Source: Flavobacterium psychrophilum | GTDB taxonomy: Bacteria; Bacteroidota; Bacteroidia; Flavobacteriales; Flavobacteriaceae | Length of the DNA: 64,000 nt | Assembly (NCBI GenBank): GCA_945890865.1 | Contig: CAMDDB010000001.1 | Span: forward strand, 226,768 to 290,767 | Direction of reading: 5' to 3' | Part shown: piece after piece, positions 53,879 to 61,974 of the stretch | Layout of the letters: the number at the start of each line of letters is the position of its first letter | Position numbering within the stretch: the stretch's first letter is position 1 | Program-made: the position numbers and the translations under genes | Notes under the pieces: generated by a model | What the model was told of the DNA's origin: nothing | Seen by the model: only the letters and a program-made list of their open reading frames with translations | The model's database searches: none

Positions 53879-54352
53879 ATGAAAAAAATCATCTTTTTAT
53901 TGTTTTTGACTACTTTAGGATACGCTCAAAAACAAATGCCTAATATTGAACTCAATTCAATTTCTGGAGAAACCATTAATGTTAGTTTTCATTTTAATGA
54001 AAAGGATAAATTATATGTTTTTTCGTTTTGGGCAACTTGGTGCGCACCTTGTATTAATGAGTTAGAAGCCATTCATAAAAAATATGCAACTTGGAAAGAA
54101 AGCTTAAATGTGGAAATAATAGCGGTTTCTATTGATGATTCCAAAACACAAAAAAGGGTAAAACCTTTTTTGAATGGAAAGGGTTGGTCTTACCAAGTGC
54201 TATTAGATTCAAATCAAGAATTAAAACGAGCATTGTCCATTGTAAATGTTCCCTATACCATTGTGCTTAAAAACAATAAAATTGTATATGTAAGTAATGG
54301 CTATTCTCAAGGTTCAGAAGAAGAACTTTATCAAAAACTTAAAGAACTATAA
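53879..54352 (+). CDS. TlpA-family thiol-disulfide oxidoreductase
   Basis: ATG 53879 (MKKIIFLLFLTTLGYAQ) gives 157 residues; an ATG three codons upstream is also possible. After the signal peptide, the thioredoxin fold is plain: KLYVFSFWATWCAPCINELEAIHKKY with the WCAPC active site, then VSIDDSKTQKRVKPFL and cis-Pro segment NVPYTIVLKNNKIVYVSNGY. It should reduce disulfides in the periplasm. It is followed 37 bp later by the DUF6029 gene. Confidence 0.93.
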   Translation: MKKIIFLLFLTTLGYAQKQMPNIELNSISGETINVSFHFNEKDKLYVFSFWATWCAPCINELEAIHKKYATWKESLNVEIIAVSIDDSKTQKRVKPFLNGKGWSYQVLLDSNQELKRALSIVNVPYTIVLKNNKIVYVSNGYSQGSEEELYQKLKEL

Positions 54353-54389
54353 TCTCAATATTACACTACCATAAAGCTTTTATCAACTC

Positions 54390-56087
54390 ATGAAATTATT
54401 TAACTTTATACTTATTCTCAATCTTTCGTTTTTCGCTGTAACGGGTCAAGAAAATAAAGATATGGGAAGATTTTTTGGCGGATTTGAAACCAATGCGCAA
54501 CGTTATTTAGAGTTTGAAAACGACGAAGATTCTCCAGAATATTTCCGTTCTAACAATTATCTTCAATTGAATTATGAACTCAAGAAATGGACTTTTGGAA
54601 TGCAAGTAGAAAGTTATGCCAAACAAGCCTTATTGAATTATTATCCTGGTTTTGATGGAACTAATGTAGCCACTTATTTTGCAAAGTATAAAGCAAAAAA
54701 ATTGGAAGCTACAGCAGGGTATTTTTATGAGCAATTTGGTTCAGGAATGATATTGCGTGCATGGGAAGATCGATCCCTAGGAATCAATACCGCATTGCGG
54801 GGTGGAAAAATTTTTTACAAGCCCACGAAAGACATCAAATTTAAAGCATTTTATGGGCAACAAAGATCGGGATTTAATGTGTCTAAAGGGCAATTATATG
54901 GTTTCGACATGGAAGCCAATATGACGGATTGGTTGTCCTTTGAAGAAGCCAATTTAGAAATTGGTTTTTCAAATGTGAATCGATATGAAAAAATAGATCC
55001 GGCATTAGTTTCAAATCCAAATTTCAACCCAACTACACGTGCTTTTTCTTTTAGATCTTCTTTTTCTCAAGATATTTTTTATTCCTCTTTTGAAATAAAT
55101 TATAAATCAAAAGATGCTACTTTGAATCGTATTGACAGTTCTATTTCGAATAATTTTATCAACGATGGAAACGCATTACAATTCAATTTAGGAATTGCAA
55201 AAGACGGATTGGGAATCGACTTAACATTTCGCAGAACCGAAAATATGTTATTTACCTCAGAACGAATTCCTGAAGCCGTTGGTTTAAATCAATCCTCTTT
55301 AGATTATTCAGATAAAGTCATCAATTTTACGCCAGCATTAACCAAACAACACCATTCTAATTTGGCAAACATTTACGTTTATCAAGCGCAAGCGGGTGTC
55401 GAATTTAAGTCCAATGAAATTATGAAGTCTGGTGAAACCGGTGGACAAATTGATGTCGTGTATGAATTTGCAAAAGACACAAAATTTGGCGGAAAATACG
55501 GTACTAAATTGGCCTTAAATTATGCGAGTTGGTATAATTTACCTGGAACGTATCGCGCTATTCCAGCACAATATGAAACCAATTTTTTTGGGGTTGGTGA
55601 AAAATATTTTTCAGATTGTAATGTGGAAGTAAAAAAGCAGTTCACTGAAAATTCACGCGCTTCATTTTTATATGTAAATCAATACTATAATAAGCCCTGG
55701 GTTGAAGATGCATCTCATGCTGTAAACACAAATATTTTTTATGTAGAATGGATTTATAGTATGACCAATTCAAAGTCTATTCGTGTTGACGCTGAGCACA
55801 TGTGGGCCGATGCCGATTTTAAAAATTGGATGGGCGGTTCCATGGAGTATAATTTTAACGAGAAATTTTCAATATATGCCATGGATCTCGTAAACTATGG
55901 AAATACTAAGGATAAAGAGGAGCGTGAAAAACATTATCTAACAGTTGGAGGAGCCTACAGAAAAGGGTCAACTCGAGTTTCACTAGGGTATGGTAGACAG
56001 CGTGGAGGTTTGGTATGCGTTGGCGGAGTTTGTCGATTTGTTCCTGAAAGCACAGGAATTTCATTATCGTTTAATACCGCATTCTAA
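54390..56087 (+). CDS. DUF6029 family outer-membrane protein
   Basis: The 565-residue protein has a signal peptide (cleavage near AVTGQ). Its barrel-like sequence is rich in aromatic girdles: GRFFGGFETNAQRYLEFEN, NNYLQLNYELKKWTFGMQVES, AGYFYEQFGSGMILRAWEDRSLGI, and RGGLVCVGGVCRFVPESTGISLSFNTAF at the end, with a terminal Phe and one Cys pair. This matches DUF6029, of unknown function. In this locus it comes right after the TlpA-type protein. I believe this pairing with Omp28-like genes is seen in other flavobacteria, but cannot check. Confidence 0.85.
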   Translation: MKLFNFILILNLSFFAVTGQENKDMGRFFGGFETNAQRYLEFENDEDSPEYFRSNNYLQLNYELKKWTFGMQVESYAKQALLNYYPGFDGTNVATYFAKYKAKKLEATAGYFYEQFGSGMILRAWEDRSLGINTALRGGKIFYKPTKDIKFKAFYGQQRSGFNVSKGQLYGFDMEANMTDWLSFEEANLEIGFSNVNRYEKIDPALVSNPNFNPTTRAFSFRSSFSQDIFYSSFEINYKSKDATLNRIDSSISNNFINDGNALQFNLGIAKDGLGIDLTFRRTENMLFTSERIPEAVGLNQSSLDYSDKVINFTPALTKQHHSNLANIYVYQAQAGVEFKSNEIMKSGETGGQIDVVYEFAKDTKFGGKYGTKLALNYASWYNLPGTYRAIPAQYETNFFGVGEKYFSDCNVEVKKQFTENSRASFLYVNQYYNKPWVEDASHAVNTNIFYVEWIYSMTNSKSIRVDAEHMWADADFKNWMGGSMEYNFNEKFSIYAMDLVNYGNTKDKEEREKHYLTVGGAYRKGSTRVSLGYGRQRGGLVCVGGVCRFVPESTGISLSFNTAF

Positions 56088-56098
56088 ATGTAAATAGT

Positions 56099-56132
56099 AA
56101 AAAAGCCCACAACTAGTTGTGGGCTTTTTTTT
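56099..56132. terminator. Bidirectional terminator
   Basis: AAAAGCCCACAACTAGTTGTGGGCTTTT with runs of A and T, between DUF6029 and the converging der gene. Confidence 0.85.
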
Positions 56133-56136
56133 AGTA

Positions 56137-57447
56137 TTATTTTTGTCTGAAATAAATATCAATTGGAACGCCACTAAAGTTGTACTGTTCTCTTAATTTA
56201 TTTTCTATAAAGCGTTTATAAGGGTCTTTTACATATTGGGGTAAGTTGGCAAAAAACACAAACTGCGGCGTGGGTGTTGGCAACTGCATACAATACTTAA
56301 TTTTTACATATTTACCTTTTAATGCAGGTGGCGGAGTTGCTTCAATGATAGGCAACATCATTTCGTTGAATTTAGAGGTAGCAATGCGTTGTTTTCTATT
56401 TTCAAATATTTCCACAGCAGTTTCTAGTGCTTTTAATAAACGCTGTTTGGTTAAAGCAGAAATGAAAAGAATGGGCACATCGGTAAAGGGTTGCAATTCT
56501 TCTCTAATTTTCCGTTCGTAATCTCTAGCCGACATGGTATCTTTTTCAACTAAATCCCATTTATTGACTAAAATAACAACACCTTTTCTGTTTTTTTCGG
56601 CCAACCAAAAGATACTTTGATCTTGCCCCTCAAAGCCACGTGTGGCATCAATTACTAACAAACAAACATCACTGTGTTCAATGGCTCTTACCGAGCGCAT
56701 AACCGAATAAAACTCTATATCTTCTTTTACTTTTGCTTTTCGTCTAATTCCGGCAGTATCTACTAAATTAAATTCAAATCCAAAACGGTTGTATTTGGTG
56801 TCAATTGCATCCCGCGTGGTTCCTGCAATATCGGTCACTACAAATCGATCTTCACCAATTAAAGCATTTATGAAAGAAGATTTCCCAGCATTGGGTCTTC
56901 CTACCACACAAAAACGGGGCAAAGGCTCAACTTCTTCAGAAATTTCAGGCATTTCGGGTAACACTTCTACTAATTTGTCTAAAAGTTCTCCTGTTCCGCT
57001 TCCGCTCATTCCCGAAATCGTATAATATTCTCCTAATCCTAAGTTGTAAAATTCTATTGCGTCTTTTTCACGCATCGCATTGTCTACTTTATTTACTACC
57101 AGTAATACAGGTTTGGTAACTTTTCGCAACAATTTGGCCACTTCATCATCCATTGGCGTAATGCCTTCTTCTACATCCACTACAAAAATGATGGCATCGG
57201 CTTCATCAATCGCTAATTCTACTTGACGGCGAATTTCTGCTTCAAAAATATCATCAGATCCTTTAATATATCCTCCGGTATCAATTACCGAAAATTCCTT
57301 TCCATTCCATTCACTTTTTCCATAATTTCGATCTCGAGTAACACCGCTTACCGAATCCACAATAGCTTCTCTTCGCTGAATTAATCGATTAAAAAAAGTG
57401 GATTTTCCCACATTGGGTCTTCCTACAATGGCAACAATATTATTCAT
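56137..57447 (-). CDS. der: Ribosome-associated GTPase Der (EngA)
   Basis: ATG 57447 ([20 protein letters not shown]) is the right start; the ATG at 57468 overlaps the -7 box at 57466-57473. The 436-residue protein has two G domains: [18 protein letters not shown] and then [21 protein letters not shown], followed by the KH-like domain ending [10 protein letters not shown]. Der acts in 50S ribosome assembly. Confidence 0.97.
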   Translation of the reverse strand: MNNIVAIVGRPNVGKSTFFNRLIQRREAIVDSVSGVTRDRNYGKSEWNGKEFSVIDTGGYIKGSDDIFEAEIRRQVELAIDEADAIIFVVDVEEGITPMDDEVAKLLRKVTKPVLLVVNKVDNAMREKDAIEFYNLGLGEYYTISGMSGSGTGELLDKLVEVLPEMPEISEEVEPLPRFCVVGRPNAGKSSFINALIGEDRFVVTDIAGTTRDAIDTKYNRFGFEFNLVDTAGIRRKAKVKEDIEFYSVMRSVRAIEHSDVCLLVIDATRGFEGQDQSIFWLAEKNRKGVVILVNKWDLVEKDTMSARDYERKIREELQPFTDVPILFISALTKQRLLKALETAVEIFENRKQRIATSKFNEMMLPIIEATPPPALKGKYVKIKYCMQLPTPTPQFVFFANLPQYVKDPYKRFIENKLREQYNFSGVPIDIYFRQK

Positions 57448-57465
57448 AATCATATTTTGAATGGG

Positions 57466-57473
57466 CAAAAGTA
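57466..57473 (-). promoter_or_regulatory. Candidate -7 box (TACTTTTG) of der; decides the start
   Basis: Exact TAnnTTTG match on the minus strand 18 bp before the ATG at 57447 and overlapping the alternative start at 57468. The remaining 57474-57687 shows nothing I can name. Confidence 0.55.
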
Positions 57474-57687
57474 CGATTTTTTTTGGAGCTATTTTTAGCT
57501 ATTCGTTTCAATCTTTTGGTTTTAGCTAAAACCAAAAGGATTTTCACTGCAAATGAAATTCATCGAACTCATATAAAAAAGTAAAACTTGTGAGATAATC
57601 TGGGCTAAGTCAAAATACAATCAACAGTTGTTTAAAAATACACCCCAAATGCACGAACTAGAAAATTTAATGCAAAAGGTTTTAAAA

Positions 57688-57722
57688 TAAAAAAACCTGA
57701 TGAAAATTCTCAGGCTTCTTTT
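57688..57722 (-). terminator. era terminator
   Basis: On the minus strand GCCTGAGAATTTTCATCAGG followed by seven T, just after the era stop. Confidence 0.8.
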
Positions 57723-57725
57723 CTC

Positions 57726-58610
57726 TTATTTCTGGTTGTACCCAAATCGTTTCAACTGATAGGCACTGCTTCTCCAATCTTTATTCACTTTAACATAGGT
57801 TGCTAGGTGGATTTGTTTGCCAAAGAATTTTTCTAAATCTTCACGAGCTTGAATACCTACCCGTTTTAAAGCCGCCCCTTTGTGACCAATGATAATTCCT
57901 TTTTGCGTTTCGCGTTCTACCATAATCACAGCACGAATTCTTATAATAGTGTCGTCTTCAATAAATTCTTCGGTTTCAATTTCCACCGCATACGGAATTT
58001 CTTTGTCGTAATTCAATAAGATTTTTTCACGAATGGTTTCGTTTACAAAGAAACGTTCCGGCTTATCGGTTAATGCATCTTTTGGATAAAACGCAGGGGA
58101 AGTAGGAAGTAATTCGATAATGCGATCAAAAACCGTTTGCACATTAAAATTTTCTAAGGCCGAAATAGGAAAGAGTTCTGCATTAGGCACTTTCTCTTTC
58201 CAAGCTTGTACTTGTTCTTCTAATTGTTCTTGGTTGGATTTGTCAATTTTGTTCAATAACAATAAAACAGGAATCTTAGAATGTATGATTTTGTTGAAGA
58301 AAGCTTCGTCTTTTAGTTCTTTTTCTCCAATTTCAACCATATACACTAAAATATCAGCATCTTCAAAAGCCGATTTCACAAAATCCATCATCGAATTTTG
58401 CAATTCATAAGCGGGCTTAATTATTCCTGGTGTATCCGAAAAAAGCACTTGAAAATCATCACCATTTACAATACCTAAAATACGATGTCTGGTTGTTTGT
58501 GCTTTCGAAGTGATAATGGAAAGCCGTTCGCCCACAAACGCATTCATTAGCGTTGATTTTCCAACATTTGGGTTACCAATAATATTTACATAACCTGCTC
58601 TGTGCTCCAT
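57726..58610 (-). CDS. era: GTPase Era
   Basis: ATG 58610 (MEHRAGYVNIIGNPNVGKST) gives 294 residues, the family's length; the longer frame to 58811 reads antisense through tRNA-fMet. G motifs: GNPNVGKST, the switch region with RHRILGIV, DTPG, NKID. The C-terminal KH domain carries IIGHKGAALKRVGIQAREDLEKFFGKQIHL (in parts). Era binds 16S rRNA 3' end and aids 30S maturation. Confidence 0.97.
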   Translation of the reverse strand: MEHRAGYVNIIGNPNVGKSTLMNAFVGERLSIITSKAQTTRHRILGIVNGDDFQVLFSDTPGIIKPAYELQNSMMDFVKSAFEDADILVYMVEIGEKELKDEAFFNKIIHSKIPVLLLLNKIDKSNQEQLEEQVQAWKEKVPNAELFPISALENFNVQTVFDRIIELLPTSPAFYPKDALTDKPERFFVNETIREKILLNYDKEIPYAVEIETEEFIEDDTIIRIRAVIMVERETQKGIIIGHKGAALKRVGIQAREDLEKFFGKQIHLATYVKVNKDWRSSAYQLKRFGYNQK

Positions 58611-58630
58611 TTTTACTGTTTTTAGTACGG

Positions 58631-58638
58631 CAAAGGTA
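58631..58638 (-). promoter_or_regulatory. Candidate -7 box (TACCTTTG) of era; decides the start
   Basis: Exact TAnnTTTG match on the minus strand 20 bp before ATG 58610. Confidence 0.55.
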
Positions 58639-58683
58639 GGCATATCAGATGAATAGAAGAAATAAATATTTTTTACTATTTTC

Positions 58684-58713
58684 TTGCATATAAACATATT
58701 CGTTGTATATTTG
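58684..58713 (+). promoter_or_regulatory. tRNA-fMet promoter
   Basis: TTG (58684-58686), 19 bp, TATATTTG (58706-58713): a full match to the Bacteroidota consensus, 11 bp before the tRNA. Confidence 0.75.
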
Positions 58714-58724
58714 CAGTCACAAAT

Positions 58725-58797
58725 CGCGGGATAGAGCAGTAGGCAGCTCGTCGGGCTCATAACCCGAAGGTCACAGGTTCGAGTCCTGTTCCCGCTA
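58725..58797 (+). tRNA. Initiator tRNA-Met (CAU)
   Basis: The cloverleaf is complete, with anticodon loop CTCATAA. Three consecutive G-C pairs in the anticodon stem (TCGGG/CCCGA) and an unpaired 1-72 position (C against T) mark it as the initiator. T arm ACAGGTTCGAGTCCTGT; CCA is not encoded. Confidence 0.95.
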
Positions 58798-58804
58798 CTA
58801 AATG

Positions 58805-58838
58805 AAGCCATTCCAAAAGAGTGGCTTTTTTATTTTTT
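58805..58838 (+). terminator. tRNA-fMet terminator
   Basis: AAGCCATTCCAAAAGAGTGGCTT hairpin with T-rich run, just before the start of the next gene. Confidence 0.8.
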
Positions 58839-58843
58839 TATCT

Positions 58844-59299
58844 ATGAATCCAAAAAAAATTGCAGAGTATAGAAAATTACTCGATGTTACCAAAACAGCT
58901 ACTTTAAAAGAGTTAAAAACCATTTATAGAAATAGCATGAAGGAAGATCATCCCGATACTATTTCTGATCCCGTGGAGCGATTAGCCGCCGAAGAGCGCA
59001 GTAAAAATATCATTGAAGCCTATCACTTTTTAGTAAGTATTGCTCCTGAAACGCAAGAAAAAAATAAAGAAATTTATCAAAAAACGACAACCACAGTTAA
59101 TATTCAAGATTTTTACATGGATAATGGTGTGTTGTATATTACGTTTTTAGACGGCAGTAATTATGAATATTTTAGCGTACCGAAAGTGACTTATATTAAA
59201 ATGGTGAATGCCGAATCGCCTAGTCGTTTTGCCAGAAGACACATTTACAACGAATTTTTATACCGCAGTGCTACAAAATTAGTGGCAGACGAAAATTAG
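58844..59299 (+). CDS. J-domain/KTSC fusion protein
   Basis: ATG 58844 (MNPKKIAEYRKLL) gives 151 residues and follows the tRNA terminator; the ATG at 58802 lies before it. The N-terminal about 65 residues look like a J domain (RKLLDVTKTATLKELKTIYRNSMKEDHPD, with the HPD motif, then KNIIEAYHFL), which would stimulate a DnaK-type chaperone. The C-terminal about 60 residues form a KTSC domain (YMDNGVLYITFLDGSNYEYFSVPKVTY... SRFARRHIYNEFLYR in parts), found in lysyl-tRNA synthetases of some phages and alone. Its role is unknown. Confidence 0.85.
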   Translation: MNPKKIAEYRKLLDVTKTATLKELKTIYRNSMKEDHPDTISDPVERLAAEERSKNIIEAYHFLVSIAPETQEKNKEIYQKTTTTVNIQDFYMDNGVLYITFLDGSNYEYFSVPKVTYIKMVNAESPSRFARRHIYNEFLYRSATKLVADEN

Positions 59300-59318
59300 T
59301 TTTTAGTATCTTTACGGA

Positions 59319-60377
59319 ATGAGAAGTAGCTTAAGATGCATAACGATATTGTTGTTATTTGTTATGGTTTCTTGTTCAAAAGACGATGAAACTTCAAAAG
59401 CACCGATTATTAAAGCAGCTGATATGTCCTATTTGCCTTTAATTGAATCGGAAGGGACGGTTTTTTTAAATAGCCATGGCATTGCAGAAGATGCTTTACG
59501 CACACTAAAAGAATCGGGTTGTAATACCATACGCATTCGTCTTTGGCATACTCCTTCAGACAATCACTCCGGATTTAATGAGGTTAAACTCTTAGCGCAA
59601 CGCGTAAAAAGTTTAGGGATGAAAGTATGGTTAACGGTGCATTATTCCGACACTTGGGCCGATCCCGGTCATCAATCCAAACCTTCCGCATGGAACAATC
59701 TAACCTTTAATCAATTAAAAATCCAATTTGAGCAATATACAGCTCAAATTGTTACCCAAATACATCCTGATATTTTTCAAATAGGAAACGAAATCAACAA
59801 TGGATTTGTATATCCAGAAGGGAATCTAACCAATAATGAGGCCCAATTTATCGCCCTATTAACAAGTGCAAGTAACATTATTCGAACCCAAAGTCCATCT
59901 ACAAAAATTATGTTGCATTATGCAGGAATTCAAGGATCTTCATGGTTTTTTTCCAAAACGACGGCAATTGATTACGATTATATCGGCCTATCTTACTATC
60001 CAATTTGGCATGGAACAGATTTGAACGTATTACAACAAACACTAACTGTTTTGGGACAAACCTATTCTAAAAAAGTACTTATTGCCGAAACCTCTTATCC
60101 TTTTTCCTTAGGGTGGAATGATTGGACCAATAATGTGATCGGCCAAATGAATCAACTCCATCCCAATTATCCAGCAACTTTAGACGGACAAAAAGAGTTT
60201 CTTCAAAAAATTAGAACTACGGTACAGCAAACTCCTAATGGAATTGGTTTTTGTTATTGGGGTGCCGAATGGATTGCCTTTAGGGGAAGTCAGGCCACAA
60301 ATGGTTCTTCCTGGGAGAATCAAGCCCTTTGGGATTTTAATTTCAAATCGGTTTCGGCCATGACCATTTTTAAATAA
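59319..60377 (+). CDS. GH53 arabinogalactan endo-beta-1,4-galactanase, lipoprotein
   Basis: The 352-residue protein has a lipoprotein signal (LFVMVSC, Cys19). The TIM barrel is of glycoside hydrolase family 53: GADMSYL-like start (KAADMSYLPLIE), NTIRIRLWHTPSD, VHYSDTWADPGHQ, acid/base Glu158 in FQIGNEINNG, nucleophile Glu257 in VLIAETSYP, and FCYWGAEWI. It cuts beta-1,4-galactans such as pectin side chains. It stands alone, without SusC/SusD, galactosidase or regulator genes nearby. Confidence 0.94.
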   Translation: MRSSLRCITILLLFVMVSCSKDDETSKAPIIKAADMSYLPLIESEGTVFLNSHGIAEDALRTLKESGCNTIRIRLWHTPSDNHSGFNEVKLLAQRVKSLGMKVWLTVHYSDTWADPGHQSKPSAWNNLTFNQLKIQFEQYTAQIVTQIHPDIFQIGNEINNGFVYPEGNLTNNEAQFIALLTSASNIIRTQSPSTKIMLHYAGIQGSSWFFSKTTAIDYDYIGLSYYPIWHGTDLNVLQQTLTVLGQTYSKKVLIAETSYPFSLGWNDWTNNVIGQMNQLHPNYPATLDGQKEFLQKIRTTVQQTPNGIGFCYWGAEWIAFRGSQATNGSSWENQALWDFNFKSVSAMTIFK

Positions 60378-60436
60378 TTTAACATTTAATTTTAAGTCTA
60401 TCGCACTACATTTGTGCGGCGATTTATTTTTTTATT

Positions 60437-61583
60437 TTGGACGGAATCACTTTTAAAATATTTAATTCTACTGCTCAATTGCCTTTGCAATGGGATCATG
60501 TAGCACAACAAAATGTGTTTCTTCAAACACCCTACTTGTCGGTTTTAGAACATTCTGCTCCAACAAACATGCAGTGTTTTTATATTGGTATTTTTGAAAA
60601 TTCCGAATTAATAGGTGTTGCATTAGCGCAATATCTTGATTTAAATGTGTTGGAATCCTTCGGAGAACGGGATAAGTGCCTCAAAACAATGATTCGCAAT
60701 TTTATCTTCAAAAATTTTGCTTCACATACTTTGTTTCTGGGGAACAATATGATCACGGGTCAAAACGGTTATGTGTTTTCTAAAGAAATTGATTTTGAGT
60801 GCATAAGTGAAATTTTATTGCAAAGTGCCGATGAGATCATTTCATATTTCAAGAAAAGAGGAGTTGCCATTCACTTGGTTTCTTTTAAGGATTTTTATGA
60901 AAATTGTGCGGTCAAATTACGATCATATGATTTCAATAGAATGTATGAATTTACTACCCAGCCCAACATGATTTTGTATCGGAATGAAAATTGGACTACT
61001 GAAGAAAATTATACCGCTGCTTTATCAAAAAAATACAGGGATCAATTCAAACGTGCACGAAAGAAATTTGAGGGGATTCAAGTAAAAAATCTCAGTTACC
61101 AAGACGTTTTAGCGCTAGAAGATACCCTTTACTCTTTATATCATTATGTGGCAAAAAATGCGCCCTTTAATACGTTTTTCTTGTCTAAGGATCATTTTTC
61201 AACTTTAAAAGGGCAATGCGGTAATCGTTTTCAGATTTTTGGATATTATTGCGCTGATAAGTTAGTTGGTTTCCACACCTTACTGTTGAATGAAGAAACG
61301 CTTGAAACTTATTTTTTAGGATATGATGAAACCATACAAAAAGAAAATATGCTGTATTTTAAACATGTTATACAATATGACTAAATATGGCATAGAAAAT
61401 GGATTCAATCGCATTATTTTTGGCCGAACAGCATTAGAGATCAAAAGTTCGGTTGGGGCCATACCCGTTCAAATGTCGGGCTTTATTTACCACACAAATC
61501 CATGGATCAATCGGTTAATGAAAATTATTTTCAAACAATTGGAACCCAAAGTGCAGTGGCAACAACGCCATCCTTTTAAATAA
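60437..61583 (+). pseudogene. Frameshifted GNAT/FemAB-like acetyltransferase
   Basis: The first frame (TTG start 60437, MDGITFKIFNSTAQ) covers about 307 family-like residues, including the GNAT-like GFHTLLLNEETLETYFLGYDE, and breaks at 61357-61360. The sequence continues in the next frame from NMLYNMTKYGIENGFNRIIFGRT to the end at 61583. Removing one T from the run TTTT (61357-61360) joins them as ENMLYLNMLYNMTKYG. It is either a real one-base insertion that inactivates the gene or a sequence error. A possible -7 box TACATTTG is at 60407-60414. The intact protein would be about 380 residues; substrate unknown. Confidence 0.8.
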
Positions 61584-61606
61584 AAAAATCCCGAGTTCTC
61601 GGGATT
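61580..61606. terminator. Bidirectional terminator
   Basis: AAATCCCGAGTTCTCGGGATTT hairpin, with A run before and T-rich bases after, between the acetyltransferase and rhodanese genes. Confidence 0.8.
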
Positions 61607-61610
61607 TACT

Positions 61611-61919
61611 TTATAACTTATTTTCTAAACTGGTCCACCCTCCGCCATTGATACAATCAATGCCCTGCTGTTTCAATAGGGAAGTTGCTTGTGCACTGCG
61701 CATTCCCGAACGACAACAGGCGATAATTGGTTTGTTCCATTTTTTGATGGTTTCAATATTACCATTTAATACTTGTAAGGCAATATTTTTCGAACCTTTG
61801 ATGTGTCCTTCTTTAAATTCATCCGGAGTTCTTACATCTACGATTATTGCTCCTTTTTGAACATATTCTTGAACATCGTTTGCTTTATTTCCCATTCCTA
61901 AAAAATCTAATAGTCCCAT
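61611..61919 (-). CDS. Rhodanese-like sulfurtransferase
   Basis: ATG 61919 (MGLLDFLGMGNKANDVQEYV) gives 102 residues; the longer frame overlaps the hydroxylase gene. A single rhodanese domain with the active-site loop ACCRSGMRSAQA (the first or second Cys of CC carries the persulfide; by the family CRxGxRS it is the second), after VDVRTPDEFKEGHI. It has no signal peptide. It could take part in sulfur transfer; its partner is unknown. Confidence 0.92.
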   Translation of the reverse strand: MGLLDFLGMGNKANDVQEYVQKGAIIVDVRTPDEFKEGHIKGSKNIALQVLNGNIETIKKWNKPIIACCRSGMRSAQATSLLKQQGIDCINGGGWTSLENKL

Positions 61920-61974
61920 AGTTGTTTTTTTTGGTAAAGATAGGTTCCTTTCTTTATGGGTTGAGTAACAAAAG

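Noticed and set aside
58611..58811. Upstream extension of Era
   Set aside because: It reads antisense through tRNA-fMet and passes a -7 box; the family starts at the MEHRAG methionine.
61355..61366. TTTAAAC slippery heptamer at the acetyltransferase frame break, as programmed frameshifting
   Set aside because: Joining the frames needs a +1 shift, while TTTAAAC supports -1 slippage and is in the wrong phase; no stimulatory structure is obvious.
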